A stretch of 50,519 bases of DNA, taken from positions 1 to 50,519 of the forward strand of contig JASEHD010000006.1 of assembly GCA_030019075.1 (NCBI GenBank), in the 5' to 3' direction. Under the pieces are notes generated by a model. It was not told the origin of the DNA. It did not search any database and was given only the letters and a program-made list of their open reading frames with translations. This document shows, piece after piece, positions 10,540 to 20,896 of the stretch (position 1 is its first letter; every line of letters begins with the position of its first letter). The position numbers were made by a program, and so were the translations under genes. The DNA comes from Bacteroidota bacterium. GTDB taxonomy: Bacteria > Bacteroidota > Ignavibacteria > UBA10030 > SZUA-254.

Positions 10540-11772
10540 ATGAATAAAGTCCTTTTCGCGATTATCGCATTGATTGTTATATTTGTTTCCTGCTCGAAGG
10601 AAACAACGGCGCCAGTTCAACCTTCGCCGCCGCGTGCATTAACGCAGACCGAAATGAAACTCGTTGAAGCCGATAATTCTTTTGGTTTAAAACTCTTCCA
10701 CGAAATCAATAAAACCGAAGCCAATAAAAATCTTTTTATTTCACCACTTAGCGTTTCAATGGTGCTTGGTATGACACTCAACGGGGCAAGCGGAAGTACT
10801 TATGACTCGATGCAGCATACATTGGAATATGAAGGATTAACCGAACAGGAAATTAATGAGGGATATAAAAATCTTATTATCCTGCTGACATCTCTTGATC
10901 CTAAAGTTCAATTTCAAATTGCGAATTCAATCTGGCATCGACTTGAGTTGCAGGTAGAACAAGAATTTGTCTCAACAAACAAGAATTATTTCAATGCTGA
11001 TGTCACCGGCTTAGATTTTTCTTCTCCATCGGCTTCACCAACAATCAACAGTTGGATTGAACAGAAGACAAATGGTAAAATTAAAAGGATCGTGCCCGAC
11101 CAAATACCCTGGAGTACAGTGATGTATCTCATCAATGCGATTTACTTCAAGGGAACGTGGAAGTACGAGTTCAAAAAAGAGTTGACACAGGAAGCTCCAT
11201 TCTATTTGACCGACGGTTCTCAAAAGGCATGTGAGCTAATGAAAATTGACGGCGAGTTTTCTTATGTTGAAAATGAGCAATTCCTGGCAATCGATCTTCC
11301 ATACGGAAACGAGAAGTTCAGTATGACTGTCTTTCTACCGAAGCAAGGTGTCAACATAGATGCATTTGTTTTTAATTTCACTAAAGAAAATTGGGAGACA
11401 TGGATTAAAACATTTATGAAGCGGGAAGGCACATTGTTTCTTCCAAAGTTCAAGATTGAATATGAGAAATTGCTGAACGACATGCTCAAAGCGATGGGGA
11501 TGGAAATTGCATTTGATGAAAGTCGTGCAGATTTTACACGCATCAATAAAAATGGTGGATTATTTATTAGCAATGTGAAGCATAAAACATTCGTTGACGT
11601 GAACGAAGAAGGAACCGAGGCTGCTGCGGTAACTTCAGTGGAAATCGATATGGTAAGCTATCCACCCTCCAAGTTTAATATGCGTGTCGATAGGCCATTT
11701 GTATTCGTTTTACGAGAACACCATTCGCAGACAATCCTTTTTGTCGGCAAGATCGCTGAACTGACATTGTAG
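10540..11772 (+). CDS. Serpin-family protease inhibitor, predicted lipoprotein
   Basis: Lipobox-like 'IFVSCSKE'; serpin core 'NLFISPLSVSMVLGMTLNGASG', 'INSWIEQKTNGKI', 'DVNEEGTEAAAVTSVEI' hinge and 'RPFVFVLREHHSQTILFVGKI'. Confidence 0.93.
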   Translation: MNKVLFAIIALIVIFVSCSKETTAPVQPSPPRALTQTEMKLVEADNSFGLKLFHEINKTEANKNLFISPLSVSMVLGMTLNGASGSTYDSMQHTLEYEGLTEQEINEGYKNLIILLTSLDPKVQFQIANSIWHRLELQVEQEFVSTNKNYFNADVTGLDFSSPSASPTINSWIEQKTNGKIKRIVPDQIPWSTVMYLINAIYFKGTWKYEFKKELTQEAPFYLTDGSQKACELMKIDGEFSYVENEQFLAIDLPYGNEKFSMTVFLPKQGVNIDAFVFNFTKENWETWIKTFMKREGTLFLPKFKIEYEKLLNDMLKAMGMEIAFDESRADFTRINKNGGLFISNVKHKTFVDVNEEGTEAAAVTSVEIDMVSYPPSKFNMRVDRPFVFVLREHHSQTILFVGKIAELTL

Positions 11773-11854
11773 AGAAGCAACATCTCTGCGTTCACCACGC
11801 CCCTGCCTGCAGCAAGCATGGGGATTGCTGAATACAATATATATAATTTGAAAC

Positions 11855-12751
11855 TTGAAAAATATTAAATACATAACACTCAATTTTATAATTATGTCCC
11901 TCTTAACAACATTGGAGAACGCAATAGCCCAATCGCCAATGCATGAATTTTTACCAAAGAATATTCTTGGATGGAAAACATCGGAAGCGACGAAGCTTTA
12001 TTCCGACAAAGAAATTTATGATTACATGAACGGTGCTGGCGAGATATATCGTGCATACAATTTCAAAGACCTTCTCGTTCAGCGATACATAAATAAGCAG
12101 CAACAGGAAATTCTCGTGGAAATATTTGACATGCAATCTTCAGAAGATGCTTTCGGTGTTTTTACCCACACACACGGAAGAGGAAAAAAAGCTAATATTG
12201 GACAAGGGTCAGAATATCAACGGGGTTTGTTATGCTTTTGGAAAGAACGATATTTCATCTGTATTCGCGCCGAGAATGAAACACCTGATGCGAAAAAAAC
12301 TGTACTCGAGCTTGGCAAATATATTTCAAAAGCTATCAAAGTAAAAGGAAATAAACCCGCCTTACTGCAATTTTTATCTGAAAATGAATATGTAGATAGT
12401 AACCTTCGTTACTTTCATAAATACGAAATCCTTAACATTCACTTTTACATAGCCGACGAAAATATTCTTTACTTAGACGAGAACTCTAACGGTTTAATTG
12501 TTCCTCATAAGGAAGATAAAAGCCGTTTACTCTTACTGCAATACCCAAGTGAAGAAAAATCAACGATTGCTTACCAAAATTTCTTGAAACATTATATGCC
12601 AGATGCAACCACTGAAGGAATCATTCAAACTGAGAATAGAAAATATACAATTTCGGAAAAGGTGAAGAATTATATCTTCATTATTTTCGATGCAACTGAC
12701 CAAAAACATGGAATTGCTATAATAGAAAAAATTAAGAGGAGATTACCATGA
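11855..12751 (+). CDS. DUF6599-like secreted protein
   Basis: 'GWKTSEATKLYSDKEIYDYMNGAGEIYRAYNF...VEIFDMQSSEDAFGVFTH' resembles the DUF6599 pattern; stop overlaps the next start. Confidence 0.65.
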   Translation: MKNIKYITLNFIIMSLLTTLENAIAQSPMHEFLPKNILGWKTSEATKLYSDKEIYDYMNGAGEIYRAYNFKDLLVQRYINKQQQEILVEIFDMQSSEDAFGVFTHTHGRGKKANIGQGSEYQRGLLCFWKERYFICIRAENETPDAKKTVLELGKYISKAIKVKGNKPALLQFLSENEYVDSNLRYFHKYEILNIHFYIADENILYLDENSNGLIVPHKEDKSRLLLLQYPSEEKSTIAYQNFLKHYMPDATTEGIIQTENRKYTISEKVKNYIFIIFDATDQKHGIAIIEKIKRRLP

Positions 12752-13635
12752 GCGATACTATTATTACCCGACGAGAGTTCCTTCAAAAAACTACGGCTGC
12801 CGCATTAGCAGCCACTGTTACTTTACCGTTTGAAATGAAGAGCGAAAATCCAATTAAATCAAAAGTTTTACTTATCCGTCATCAAGATGTAATTGATAAA
12901 AGGGGGCAGATAAATGAAATTGTAATACGTCAAATGTTAGATGAATCTGTCACAAAATTGCTCGATGTGAAAAATCCAACCGAGGCATGGAAAATTTTAG
13001 TCAAACCCACAGATATTGTCGGAATTAAAAGTAATGTATGGCGGTACTTGCCAACACCCGAAGAGATTGAAATTAACATACGCCGACAAATTATCAACGC
13101 TAGTGTGAAAGAACAAAACATTGCTATAGATGACCGGGGAGTTTTGGATAATCCAATTTTCCAAAAAGCAACCGTGTTAATTAACATGCGACCCTTCCGC
13201 ACGCACAACTGGTCTGGTGTCGGTGGATGTATCAAAAACTACGTCATGTTTACACCTAAACCCTCCGATTATCACTCAGACTCTTGCGCTGATTTGGGGG
13301 CTTTATGGAACTTGCCGATTGTCAAAGGTAAGACCCGACTAAATATTCTCGTTATGCTCACACCCCAATTTCACTGCCTCGGTCCGCATCATTTCGATAA
13401 GGAGTACACTTGGGCATATAACGGACTTCTTGTAGGTCATGACCCTGTTGCATTAGATTCAGTAGGATTAAAAATTATTGAGATGAAACGTCGATTATAT
13501 TTCAAAGAAGATTTACCGCTAAGGCCATCTGCAAAGCATATTGTGGTTGCAGAAAAAAAACATAAAATCGGGATAAGCGATTTAAATAAAATTGAAATAA
13601 TTAAACTCGGCTGGATGAAAGATGCTTTAATATAA
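12748..13635 (+). CDS. DUF362 protein with Tat-like signal
   Basis: 'TRREFLQKTTAAALAATV' Tat-like N-terminus; 'GIKSNVW', 'NMRPFRTHNWSGVGGCIKNYVMFTP', 'LLVGHDPVALDSVGLKII' are DUF362-like. ATGA overlap with the preceding gene. Confidence 0.8.
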   Translation: MSDTIITRREFLQKTTAAALAATVTLPFEMKSENPIKSKVLLIRHQDVIDKRGQINEIVIRQMLDESVTKLLDVKNPTEAWKILVKPTDIVGIKSNVWRYLPTPEEIEINIRRQIINASVKEQNIAIDDRGVLDNPIFQKATVLINMRPFRTHNWSGVGGCIKNYVMFTPKPSDYHSDSCADLGALWNLPIVKGKTRLNILVMLTPQFHCLGPHHFDKEYTWAYNGLLVGHDPVALDSVGLKIIEMKRRLYFKEDLPLRPSAKHIVVAEKKHKIGISDLNKIEIIKLGWMKDALI

Positions 13636-13654
13636 TCTGAGGATAATCAACGCT

Positions 13655-16456
13655 ATGAAACTGCTTATCAATTTTTTCATCTGGGGACAATTATTTTTAC
13701 AATCATACATTCATTGCCAACCTTCAAAATCAATTGAGATGGATAACGGTCTTTTAAAAATCTCTTTCAATAAAATTACTAAGACCTGGAGCTTGTTCGA
13801 GCTTGAGTCGAATCTTTGGAAACCGGTTATTTTCAATGCAACAATGAGTCTCTCTTTTCAAAACGGAGACTCTCTCGTGCTGAGCGGTGAATCTGGTGAG
13901 ATAATCTCTAAAATTGAAAGTTATTCTGATGCTATTGGCAAAGGAAAAAAAATATTCATCACACTTAGTAATTCAAAAATGCAATTGAAATTAGACATAG
14001 TCTTATATAATCAGAAAAAAAATGTTACTATCAGTGCTTCGATAAAAAATCTAATGTCCGATGATTGGAAACCTAAAGCATTTCACCTTATCGATATCCA
14101 CGGAGGCGGATATCTGGCGTTTAAAACTAATAATATTCTCATGCAGATAAATGGTTATCAGTCGTGGAGTAATTGCGAAATAGCTCAGCTCGATTCTATA
14201 TCTAAACAAACAAGCTATTGGTCTACTATTTTTTATGAGACAGCGGCACATTCATCTATCCTTTTTGGCTTTCTTACAAACAATCAAGCGATAAACTCTA
14301 TCTCGACAGAACCACTCATAAAGGAAGCCGGACAAATACAGCTTTCTACTGTCTCAGATATCAAAACTTTGAAAATAATTTCAGGCACCATGTTACAAAC
14401 AGACCGACTGATGATTTCCTTGGACTCAGACCCGTTCAACAACCTTGAACGGTATAGTGAGTATCTTCAAATGTTTGCACCGTCTATAAATAAACCTTTT
14501 ACCCCCGCGGGAAAACCCATACTTCGGAGCAGAACTACTGAGACAGTCCCAACCGGTTGGTGCTCGTGGTATTATTATTATCAACATATCTCCGAAGATA
14601 GCATTCTTACAAATTTAAATTTTGCATCGAAACACTTGAAAGATGCTGGCTTACAATATATTCAGATTGATGACGGTTTTCAGATCTCGGCGGGAGACTG
14701 GGGAACAAATAAAAAATTTCCTCATGGTCATAAATGGCTCACAGATCAAATCCACAACAAGGGCTTTCTTGCTGGGCTTTGGGTTGCACCATTTGCTATC
14801 TCAGAAAACAGCTCAATATATAAAAAACACAGAGACTGGCTTCTCACCGGCGAGGGTGACTCACTAAAAGAATTTTTCACAAATGACTGGTGGGGTGGGC
14901 GTATTTTCAGTTTAGACCCAACCCATCCCGAAGTTCAAAAATGGCTGACTAATCTATTCAAGAAAATAGTAAACGAATGGGGATATGATTATGTGAAGAT
15001 TGATTTTCTTTATTTCGCATGTGAAGGAAAAACGTATTATCAACCGGCATCATCTGCACAAGCATATCAACTGGGATTACAGGCGATTCGCAGCGGTGTT
15101 GGTTCAGATAAATTTATTCTTGGATGTGGAGCGCCGATTGGAATATCAATCGGTTATGTCGATGGTATGCGCATCGGTCCCGATATATCTCCGACATGGG
15201 GAGGAATTACTCCGGGAGTTAACGCAGCAGCACAACGTTCTTTTTATCACAACAAACTCTGGTTCAATGATTCCGATTGTCTCGTAGTTCGCGAACCGCT
15301 TACACTTGGCCAAGCACGCGTATGGGCAGCAATTGTTGCCCTATCCGGACAGATGAACATCCTGAGCGATAAACTTTTTGATTTACCTGCTGAGCGCGTA
15401 GACCTGTTGAAAATGACTCTGCCAAGTTATTCTCAACCTGCAGTACCAATCGATTTATTTACTCAACCAAAGGAGATGGGGTTGACAATATATACCGACG
15501 ATAAAAAACAATCGTTCAAGCTGTCAGATAGATGGAAATTTGCAGTTGGTGATTCGATGGAGTGGAAAGAACCAAACTTCGATGATAATGATTGGAAAGA
15601 AATTGTTATTCCATCCCGCTGGGAAAATGTCGGATATCCTAATCTTGATGGATTTGCATGGTATCGAACAAAATTTACACTTCCGACCGATTGGACACTG
15701 CAATCGCTGAAACTTTATCTTGGAAAAATTGATGATTGTGATCAGACATATTTTAATGGCAATCTTATCGGAAAGACGGGTGATTTTCCACCTAATTACG
15801 TAACCGAGTGGACAAGCTTCCGCATTTACCAAATTCCAGAACAGGTTGTTAATTGGAAGGGTGATAATACAATTTCTATTCGAGTTTATGATGGTGGGGG
15901 CGCGGGCGGATTCTATAATGTTAAACAGTATAATTTGCCATCGATTTGGAATCTACCTGTTGAGAAGAATTTTGGAAAATGGAATGTAGTCGGATTATTC
16001 AACTGGACGAACGATGAAACTTCTATTGTGCTGAACGCAGCCGATCTTAAATTATCACCAAAGAAAACTTATTTAATATGTGAACGTTGGAGCGAACCAT
16101 ATATTGGCGAGATGAATAATGAGATAAAAATAAATTTATCACCTACGTCCTCTAAGATCCTTTCTATCCACGAGAAAAGGAATCAGCCAATTATAATCTC
16201 ATCATCTCGTCATATCGTTCAGGGTGGAGTCGACCTCGCGGATATTGAATGGGATTCAAAGAAAAATATTCTATCCGCTGAATCCGAAAATATTCTCGAT
16301 GGCTCCTATAGTGTTACAATTTACATCCCCGAAGGAATGCAGATTAAAAATGTTGCAACACCAGCAAGATATGAAATAAAAAAAGTTACTGACCGGATAT
16401 CAATAATTAAATTTGATAGAGCAAAAACCAAATTCCCCTGGAAAGTAGTGTTCTAA
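13655..16456 (+). CDS. GH36-like alpha-galactosidase (melibiase) with beta-sandwich insert
   Basis: 'PTGWCSWYYYYQHISEDSILTNL', 'YIQIDDGFQISAGDWGTNKKFPHG', 'GLWVAPFAI', 'DYVKIDFLYFACEG', plus jelly-roll-like 'WKFAVGDSMEWKEPNFDDNDWKEIVIPSRWE'. Confidence 0.87.
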   Translation: MKLLINFFIWGQLFLQSYIHCQPSKSIEMDNGLLKISFNKITKTWSLFELESNLWKPVIFNATMSLSFQNGDSLVLSGESGEIISKIESYSDAIGKGKKIFITLSNSKMQLKLDIVLYNQKKNVTISASIKNLMSDDWKPKAFHLIDIHGGGYLAFKTNNILMQINGYQSWSNCEIAQLDSISKQTSYWSTIFYETAAHSSILFGFLTNNQAINSISTEPLIKEAGQIQLSTVSDIKTLKIISGTMLQTDRLMISLDSDPFNNLERYSEYLQMFAPSINKPFTPAGKPILRSRTTETVPTGWCSWYYYYQHISEDSILTNLNFASKHLKDAGLQYIQIDDGFQISAGDWGTNKKFPHGHKWLTDQIHNKGFLAGLWVAPFAISENSSIYKKHRDWLLTGEGDSLKEFFTNDWWGGRIFSLDPTHPEVQKWLTNLFKKIVNEWGYDYVKIDFLYFACEGKTYYQPASSAQAYQLGLQAIRSGVGSDKFILGCGAPIGISIGYVDGMRIGPDISPTWGGITPGVNAAAQRSFYHNKLWFNDSDCLVVREPLTLGQARVWAAIVALSGQMNILSDKLFDLPAERVDLLKMTLPSYSQPAVPIDLFTQPKEMGLTIYTDDKKQSFKLSDRWKFAVGDSMEWKEPNFDDNDWKEIVIPSRWENVGYPNLDGFAWYRTKFTLPTDWTLQSLKLYLGKIDDCDQTYFNGNLIGKTGDFPPNYVTEWTSFRIYQIPEQVVNWKGDNTISIRVYDGGGAGGFYNVKQYNLPSIWNLPVEKNFGKWNVVGLFNWTNDETSIVLNAADLKLSPKKTYLICERWSEPYIGEMNNEIKINLSPTSSKILSIHEKRNQPIIISSSRHIVQGGVDLADIEWDSKKNILSAESENILDGSYSVTIYIPEGMQIKNVATPARYEIKKVTDRISIIKFDRAKTKFPWKVVF

Positions 16457-16482
16457 GAGACTTATTAAAAAATAAAATTAAA

Positions 16483-16550
16483 GTCATGGTGAGCTAGTCG
16501 AACCATGACATTTCATCGTAATACCGCACTTCGACAAGCTCAGTGTGACA
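16483..16550. repeat. Interspersed palindromic repeat, copy 1
   Basis: GTCATGGT-gagctagtcga-ACCATGAC followed by 'cacttcgacaagctcagtgtgacag'. GTCATGGT/ACCATGAC ends recur at 35704-35754. Confidence 0.6.
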
Positions 16551-16608
16551 GTTTTTAGGGGTATTACGAAATTTTTCAGAAGTCTCATTCTAATATTATA
16601 CAGTTTCT

Positions 16609-17637
16609 TTATTTGACAAACCGTAATTGCTTCAGTAGGTGATAAGTCGACACTATAACGAGTTCGACTAATTTTTCTGTTGCCTGATCTGGGTGGAGCT
16701 GAAGATTGTTCAGCGCACAAAGAGTTTGTAATGTTCGGAGATACCTTTTGATATCACGTTTATCTGCATTCGCAATCCAAACACTTAGCTCTTCTTCCAA
16801 ATATTTACTGTAGTGTTGAATGAACAGCTCGGCCCTCATTAACCGGGGAGAGCTTGGTTTTATCTCTGCAAATATTTGTTTGAGATCTTCAGTATATTCT
16901 TTGACACGCGGATCAACTTTGCGCTCGACTTCAAAATATTCGGCGACAGTGGAGATAATAGATTTGAAATTACAGGTTTCGGTAAAACGAACTCGCAATG
17001 GTCGTCTTGATGCGATTTGTAACCGTCCAAACAGCATTTCAACAAACCGTAGTTTTTCAAGAGCCATATTCCAGTTTCGGTAATTCCACTTCCACTTCGA
17101 TGCTGGATCGAGCCAAACCGCAAAGGTTTCTGCGAAATCCTCATCGGGATGTTTCTGGGCGTAATGTGGATGCCCAATGTAATGCAGGTAGCGTACAAAA
17201 TCTTTGCTTGCCGGAATATAGTTATAAAATTCAACGTACCGCTTCTTGAACTTCCCAAAAACATTTTTCCAATCATCCCGAATCCAAAGTTTGTAAGCGT
17301 AATTGATCGCATGTCCCGTTTCATGCCGTAAAATCATCATTATTTCTTCTTTTGTGTAGGAGATATAATATTTCTCGGCAAGCCGGCGTAGATTGCTATT
17401 GGCAATGTAAAATGGAATTTCAACTGAGCCGGTTCGATCAATGCATCCCCATGGTTCTTCACCAAAATAAAAATGAGGAAAGAATTCGACATGTTTTCGT
17501 TTCAATTCATGACGCAATTGTATCAGGCATTCCCGCAGAGTGCCCTCGGGACGCAGCTCAAGCTCGCATATTTTTGTGTTTAGTAATGCCTGGAACGATA
17601 ATTCTCGAACTGTTCGACTTTTTTTTAACAACACCAT
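16609..17637 (-). CDS. Putative zinc-binding metallopeptidase (HExxH)
   Basis: 'MMILRHETGHAINYAY' and downstream 'HPDEDFAETFAVWLDP' resemble Peptidase_Mx-type putative zinc peptidases. Confidence 0.75.
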   Translation of the reverse strand: MVLLKKSRTVRELSFQALLNTKICELELRPEGTLRECLIQLRHELKRKHVEFFPHFYFGEEPWGCIDRTGSVEIPFYIANSNLRRLAEKYYISYTKEEIMMILRHETGHAINYAYKLWIRDDWKNVFGKFKKRYVEFYNYIPASKDFVRYLHYIGHPHYAQKHPDEDFAETFAVWLDPASKWKWNYRNWNMALEKLRFVEMLFGRLQIASRRPLRVRFTETCNFKSIISTVAEYFEVERKVDPRVKEYTEDLKQIFAEIKPSSPRLMRAELFIQHYSKYLEEELSVWIANADKRDIKRYLRTLQTLCALNNLQLHPDQATEKLVELVIVSTYHLLKQLRFVK

Positions 17638-17654
17638 AATATTACTTTGGAAGT

Positions 17655-17694
17655 AAAAAACCCCTGTCGCATGGATGTAATGGACGGGGGTTTA
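17655..17694 (-). terminator. Intrinsic terminator after clpC
   Basis: aaaaaACCCCTGTC-...-GACGGGGGTtt hairpin with U-tract on the minus strand. Confidence 0.75.
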
Positions 17695-17712
17695 TAGTTC
17701 AAATAAAATGTA

Positions 17713-20214
17713 TCAGGAAACTTTAGCGCTGCTTTGTTCGGCTTCAGGTTCTTTTATTTTCTTCTTTGACCTGTTTGCCTCCATGAAACGCAATGATTCT
17801 GTCTTAGGGTTTAGTTTTACCCTTATAATACTATCCTGACCAAGCTTGCCGCGAAGAATTTCCTCAGCTATCGGGTCTTCTACATATTTTTGTAAGGCAC
17901 GTTTCAATGGCCGAGCGCCAAATGCAGGATCATATCCTTTATCAACAAGAAATTCTCTTGCTTGCTTCGTTAATAGAATCTTAATCTCCATCGATGCCAT
18001 TCTCTTTACTAACTCTCGCATCTGAATATCAATAATCTTGTCGATGTGTTCACGTCCTAAATTATGGAATACGATTGTATCGTCGATACGGTTAAGGAAT
18101 TCTGGATTAAAAACCCGTTTAACAGCGTCTTCAATCGTATTCTTCATTGTTTTATAATTATCCTTTGGTGTGTCAATACCAAAACCGAAGCCGCCTGTCG
18201 TTTTAATATCGCGAGCACCGATATTAGATGTCATAATAATAATTGAGTTTTTAAAATCAACACGTCGTCCAAGACTGTCGGTTAGTATTCCATCATCGAA
18301 AACCTGGAGTAGGATATTGAAAACATCCGGATGCGCTTTCTCAATTTCATCTAAAAGAACAACTGAATATGGTTTCCGACGAACTTTTTCAGTCAACTGC
18401 CCCCCTTCTTCATATCCGACATAACCCGGTGGTGCACCAATGAGGCGTGATACACTAAATTTCTCCATGTATTCGCTCATATCGATACGTATCAGTGCTT
18501 CTTCAGTATCGAATAAATAACGAGCAAGTGCTTTCGCCATCTCAGTTTTTCCAACACCTGTAGGACCTAAAAAGATAAAAGAACCAATCGGTCGTTTTGG
18601 ATCCTTCAGTCCTGCACGTGTTCGTCGAATCGCTTTACTCAGCTTTTGGATGGCTTCATCCTGCCCCACGATAACTTTTTTTAATGCTTCTTCCATCTTT
18701 AAGAGTCTCTCGGATTCAGATTGAGCGATCCTATTAACCGGTATTCCGGTCATCATGGAGACAACATCTGCGATGGTTTCTTCATTCACCTCATGAATAA
18801 CTAATTGTGTTTTTTGTTCCCAATCATGTTTTGCTGTTTCAAGATCGTGAAGTATCCTCTTTTCTAAATCCCGTAGCCGTGCTGCTTCCTCAAAATTTTG
18901 ACTCTTCACCACATGGTTCTTAGACTGACGAACCTTCTCAAGATCGGTCTCCAAATTTAGTACCTCTTGCGGCACTTTGATATTAGAAAGATGAACACGT
19001 GAGCCAGCTTCGTCCATAACATCAATTGCCTTATCAGGCAAATATCTATCGGTAATGTAACGATCACTCAACCTTACTGCAGATTCAAGGGCTTTCTCAG
19101 TATAATGAACTGTATGATGTTCTTCATACTTGTGTTTAATGTTGCTTAGTATCTGGATCGTTTCATCTACCGAAGTTGGGTCGACCATTATTTTCTGGAA
19201 GCGGCGATCAAGCGCACCATCTTTTTCAATGTATTGCCGATACTCATCTAAAGTTGTCGCACCAATACACTGTAAATCACCCCGCGATAGTGCAGGTTTA
19301 AACATGTTGGATGCATCCAGAGAACCCGACGCCCCACCAGCACCAACTATTGTATGAAGCTCATCAATAAATAGAATAACATCTTTTGCTTTTTCAAGCT
19401 CGTTCATTACAGCTTTCATTCGCTCTTCAAATTGACCTCGATATTTCGTTCCCGCAACAAGAGCGGCAAGATCGAGTGTTACTACTCGTTTTTCGTGAAG
19501 TACGCGAGAAACTTTCTTTTGGACGATACGAATGGCTAATCCCTCTGCGATGGCAGTCTTACCGACGCCAGGTTCCCCGATTAGTACTGGATTGTTTTTC
19601 TTTCTACGACTTAATACCTGAGCAACCCGTTCAATTTCCTTCTCACGTCCGATGATCGGATCGAGTTTATCTTCGAGTGCCAACTTTGTTAAATCTCTAC
19701 CAAAGTTGTCTAAAACCGGAGTTTTTGATTTCTCGGCTTTTCTCTCAACAGCAGGTATCGAGGACGGACTTGAAGGTTTTCCGCTGATTATGTTGTCTAA
19801 TTCATTTCGGACTGCATCATAATGAATATTGAACTGGTGTAAAATCTGAGCAGCAATATTGTCATCATCTCTAAGTAAAGATAATAATAAATGTTCTGTC
19901 CCGATGACATCCGATTTATACAACTTGGCTTCCAAATAGGTAATCTTCAGCACTTTTTCTGCTTGTTTAGTGAGAGGAATATTACCGATTGTTAATGTTC
20001 CACCGGAGGTCCGGACTGTGTCTTCGATTGCTTTCTTTAGCTTGTAAAGGTCGACACCAAGATTACGAAGTATCTTTACTGCTATTCCTTCCCCTTCACG
20101 GATTACCCCGAGCAGAAGATGTTCGGTGCCGATATAATCATGCCCGAGACGTAAAGCTTCTTCCCGACTAAGTCGAATTACATCCTGCACACGATTAGAA
20201 AAATTACCTTCCAT
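17713..20214 (-). CDS. clpC: ATP-dependent Clp protease ATP-binding subunit ClpC
   Basis: Two N-terminal Clp_N repeats, two AAA+ modules ('[15 protein letters not shown]', '[15 protein letters not shown]') and a UVR-like middle segment. Confidence 0.97.
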   Translation of the reverse strand: MEGNFSNRVQDVIRLSREEALRLGHDYIGTEHLLLGVIREGEGIAVKILRNLGVDLYKLKKAIEDTVRTSGGTLTIGNIPLTKQAEKVLKITYLEAKLYKSDVIGTEHLLLSLLRDDDNIAAQILHQFNIHYDAVRNELDNIISGKPSSPSSIPAVERKAEKSKTPVLDNFGRDLTKLALEDKLDPIIGREKEIERVAQVLSRRKKNNPVLIGEPGVGKTAIAEGLAIRIVQKKVSRVLHEKRVVTLDLAALVAGTKYRGQFEERMKAVMNELEKAKDVILFIDELHTIVGAGGASGSLDASNMFKPALSRGDLQCIGATTLDEYRQYIEKDGALDRRFQKIMVDPTSVDETIQILSNIKHKYEEHHTVHYTEKALESAVRLSDRYITDRYLPDKAIDVMDEAGSRVHLSNIKVPQEVLNLETDLEKVRQSKNHVVKSQNFEEAARLRDLEKRILHDLETAKHDWEQKTQLVIHEVNEETIADVVSMMTGIPVNRIAQSESERLLKMEEALKKVIVGQDEAIQKLSKAIRRTRAGLKDPKRPIGSFIFLGPTGVGKTEMAKALARYLFDTEEALIRIDMSEYMEKFSVSRLIGAPPGYVGYEEGGQLTEKVRRKPYSVVLLDEIEKAHPDVFNILLQVFDDGILTDSLGRRVDFKNSIIIMTSNIGARDIKTTGGFGFGIDTPKDNYKTMKNTIEDAVKRVFNPEFLNRIDDTIVFHNLGREHIDKIIDIQMRELVKRMASMEIKILLTKQAREFLVDKGYDPAFGARPLKRALQKYVEDPIAEEILRGKLGQDSIIRVKLNPKTESLRFMEANRSKKKIKEPEAEQSSAKVS

Positions 20215-20415
20215 TGAGATTCCTTTGTTTGTTTATTAACGATTCTACCATATTAAACAATGATTTAGGAAATTATATTCCATTTAAAATCAATATAGTC
20301 AAATCGGTAAGATTAATCAAATATCGGAGGTTGACTTTTGGGCTGAATTTTCATATATTTTATCACACTTTTCGTTGAAAAGTCTCATTGTGCGTAATAA
20401 TTGAGGAGTTAATAT

Positions 20416-20508
20416 TCCGCAGTAGCTCACCCGCCAAAAAGATAGCGGATAAAATGTTGGAGCATCCGGCTGTTATTCCGTTCTGAAGGAACGGAATGCA
20501 AGTTCGAG
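20416..20508 (+). pseudogene. tRNA-Asn-like remnant interrupted by palindromic inserts
   Basis: tccgcagtagctc-[acccgcc...aatgt]-tggagcatccggctgtt-[attccgttctgaaggaacggaat]-gcaagttcgag matches the tRNA-Asn at 20550 apart from the bracketed inserts; acceptor 3' half absent. Confidence 0.75.
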
Positions 20509-20549
20509 AATGGTGTAGAAAATTGGATGGTACAAATATTAACTGTGAT

Positions 20550-20621
20550 TCCGCAGTAGCTCAATGGTGGAGCATCCGGCTGTTAACCGGAGGGTTACAA
20601 GTTCGAGTCTTGTCTGCGGAG
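20550..20621 (+). tRNA. tRNA-Asn (anticodon GTT)
   Basis: TCCGCAG...CTGCGGA acceptor stem, GCTC/GGAGC D arm, TCCGG-CTGTTAA-CCGGA anticodon arm, ACAAG-TTCGAGT-CTTGT T arm. Confidence 0.95.
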
Positions 20622-20675
20622 CGAGATATAAGAAATCCCGATCAATCGAGGGGGATTTTAAATTTATGGGATACT
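20605..20675 (+). repeat. 71-bp direct repeat, copy A
   Basis: gagtcttgtctgcggagcgagatataagaaatcccgatcaatcgagggggattttaaatttatgggatact, identical at 20943-21013. Confidence 0.95.
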
Positions 20676-20896
20676 GGGTTTACATATTGCAATCCATTTC
20701 ACACGACAGATATTATGTTGGACAATCTGAAAATCCTGAACGTCGATTAGAATTTCATAATTCAATAGAGAAAGGATTTACCTCAAGATATAGGCCGTGG
20801 AAGTAAATATACAAAAAAGAATACGAGACAAGAGAAGAAGCAATCCGATCTGAGAAATTAAGATTTGAGCTTCCGGCTGTTATTCCGTTCTGAAGG
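20666..20896 (+). pseudogene. GIY-YIG nuclease-like ORF, interrupted
   Basis: MGYWVYILQSISHDRYYVGQSENPERRLEFHNSIEKGFTSRYRPWK* then in-frame IYKKEYETREEAIRSEKLRFE after a TAA at 20804; the family-like sequence then runs into tRNA-derived and palindrome sequence. Confidence 0.8.

Noticed and set aside
11808-11830. cccctgcctgcagcaagcatgggg as a terminator
   Set aside because: Imperfect hairpin without a following T-tract; could be a short repeat but evidence is thin.
7131-16456. Polysaccharide utilisation locus
   Set aside because: GH38 and GH36 enzymes are close, but no SusC/SusD-like pair or regulator is present in the cluster.
20564-20806. 80-aa ORF as listed, including MVEHPAVNRR...
   Set aside because: Its N-terminus is translation through tRNA-Asn; only the part from ATG 20666 is GIY-YIG-like, and that is interrupted.
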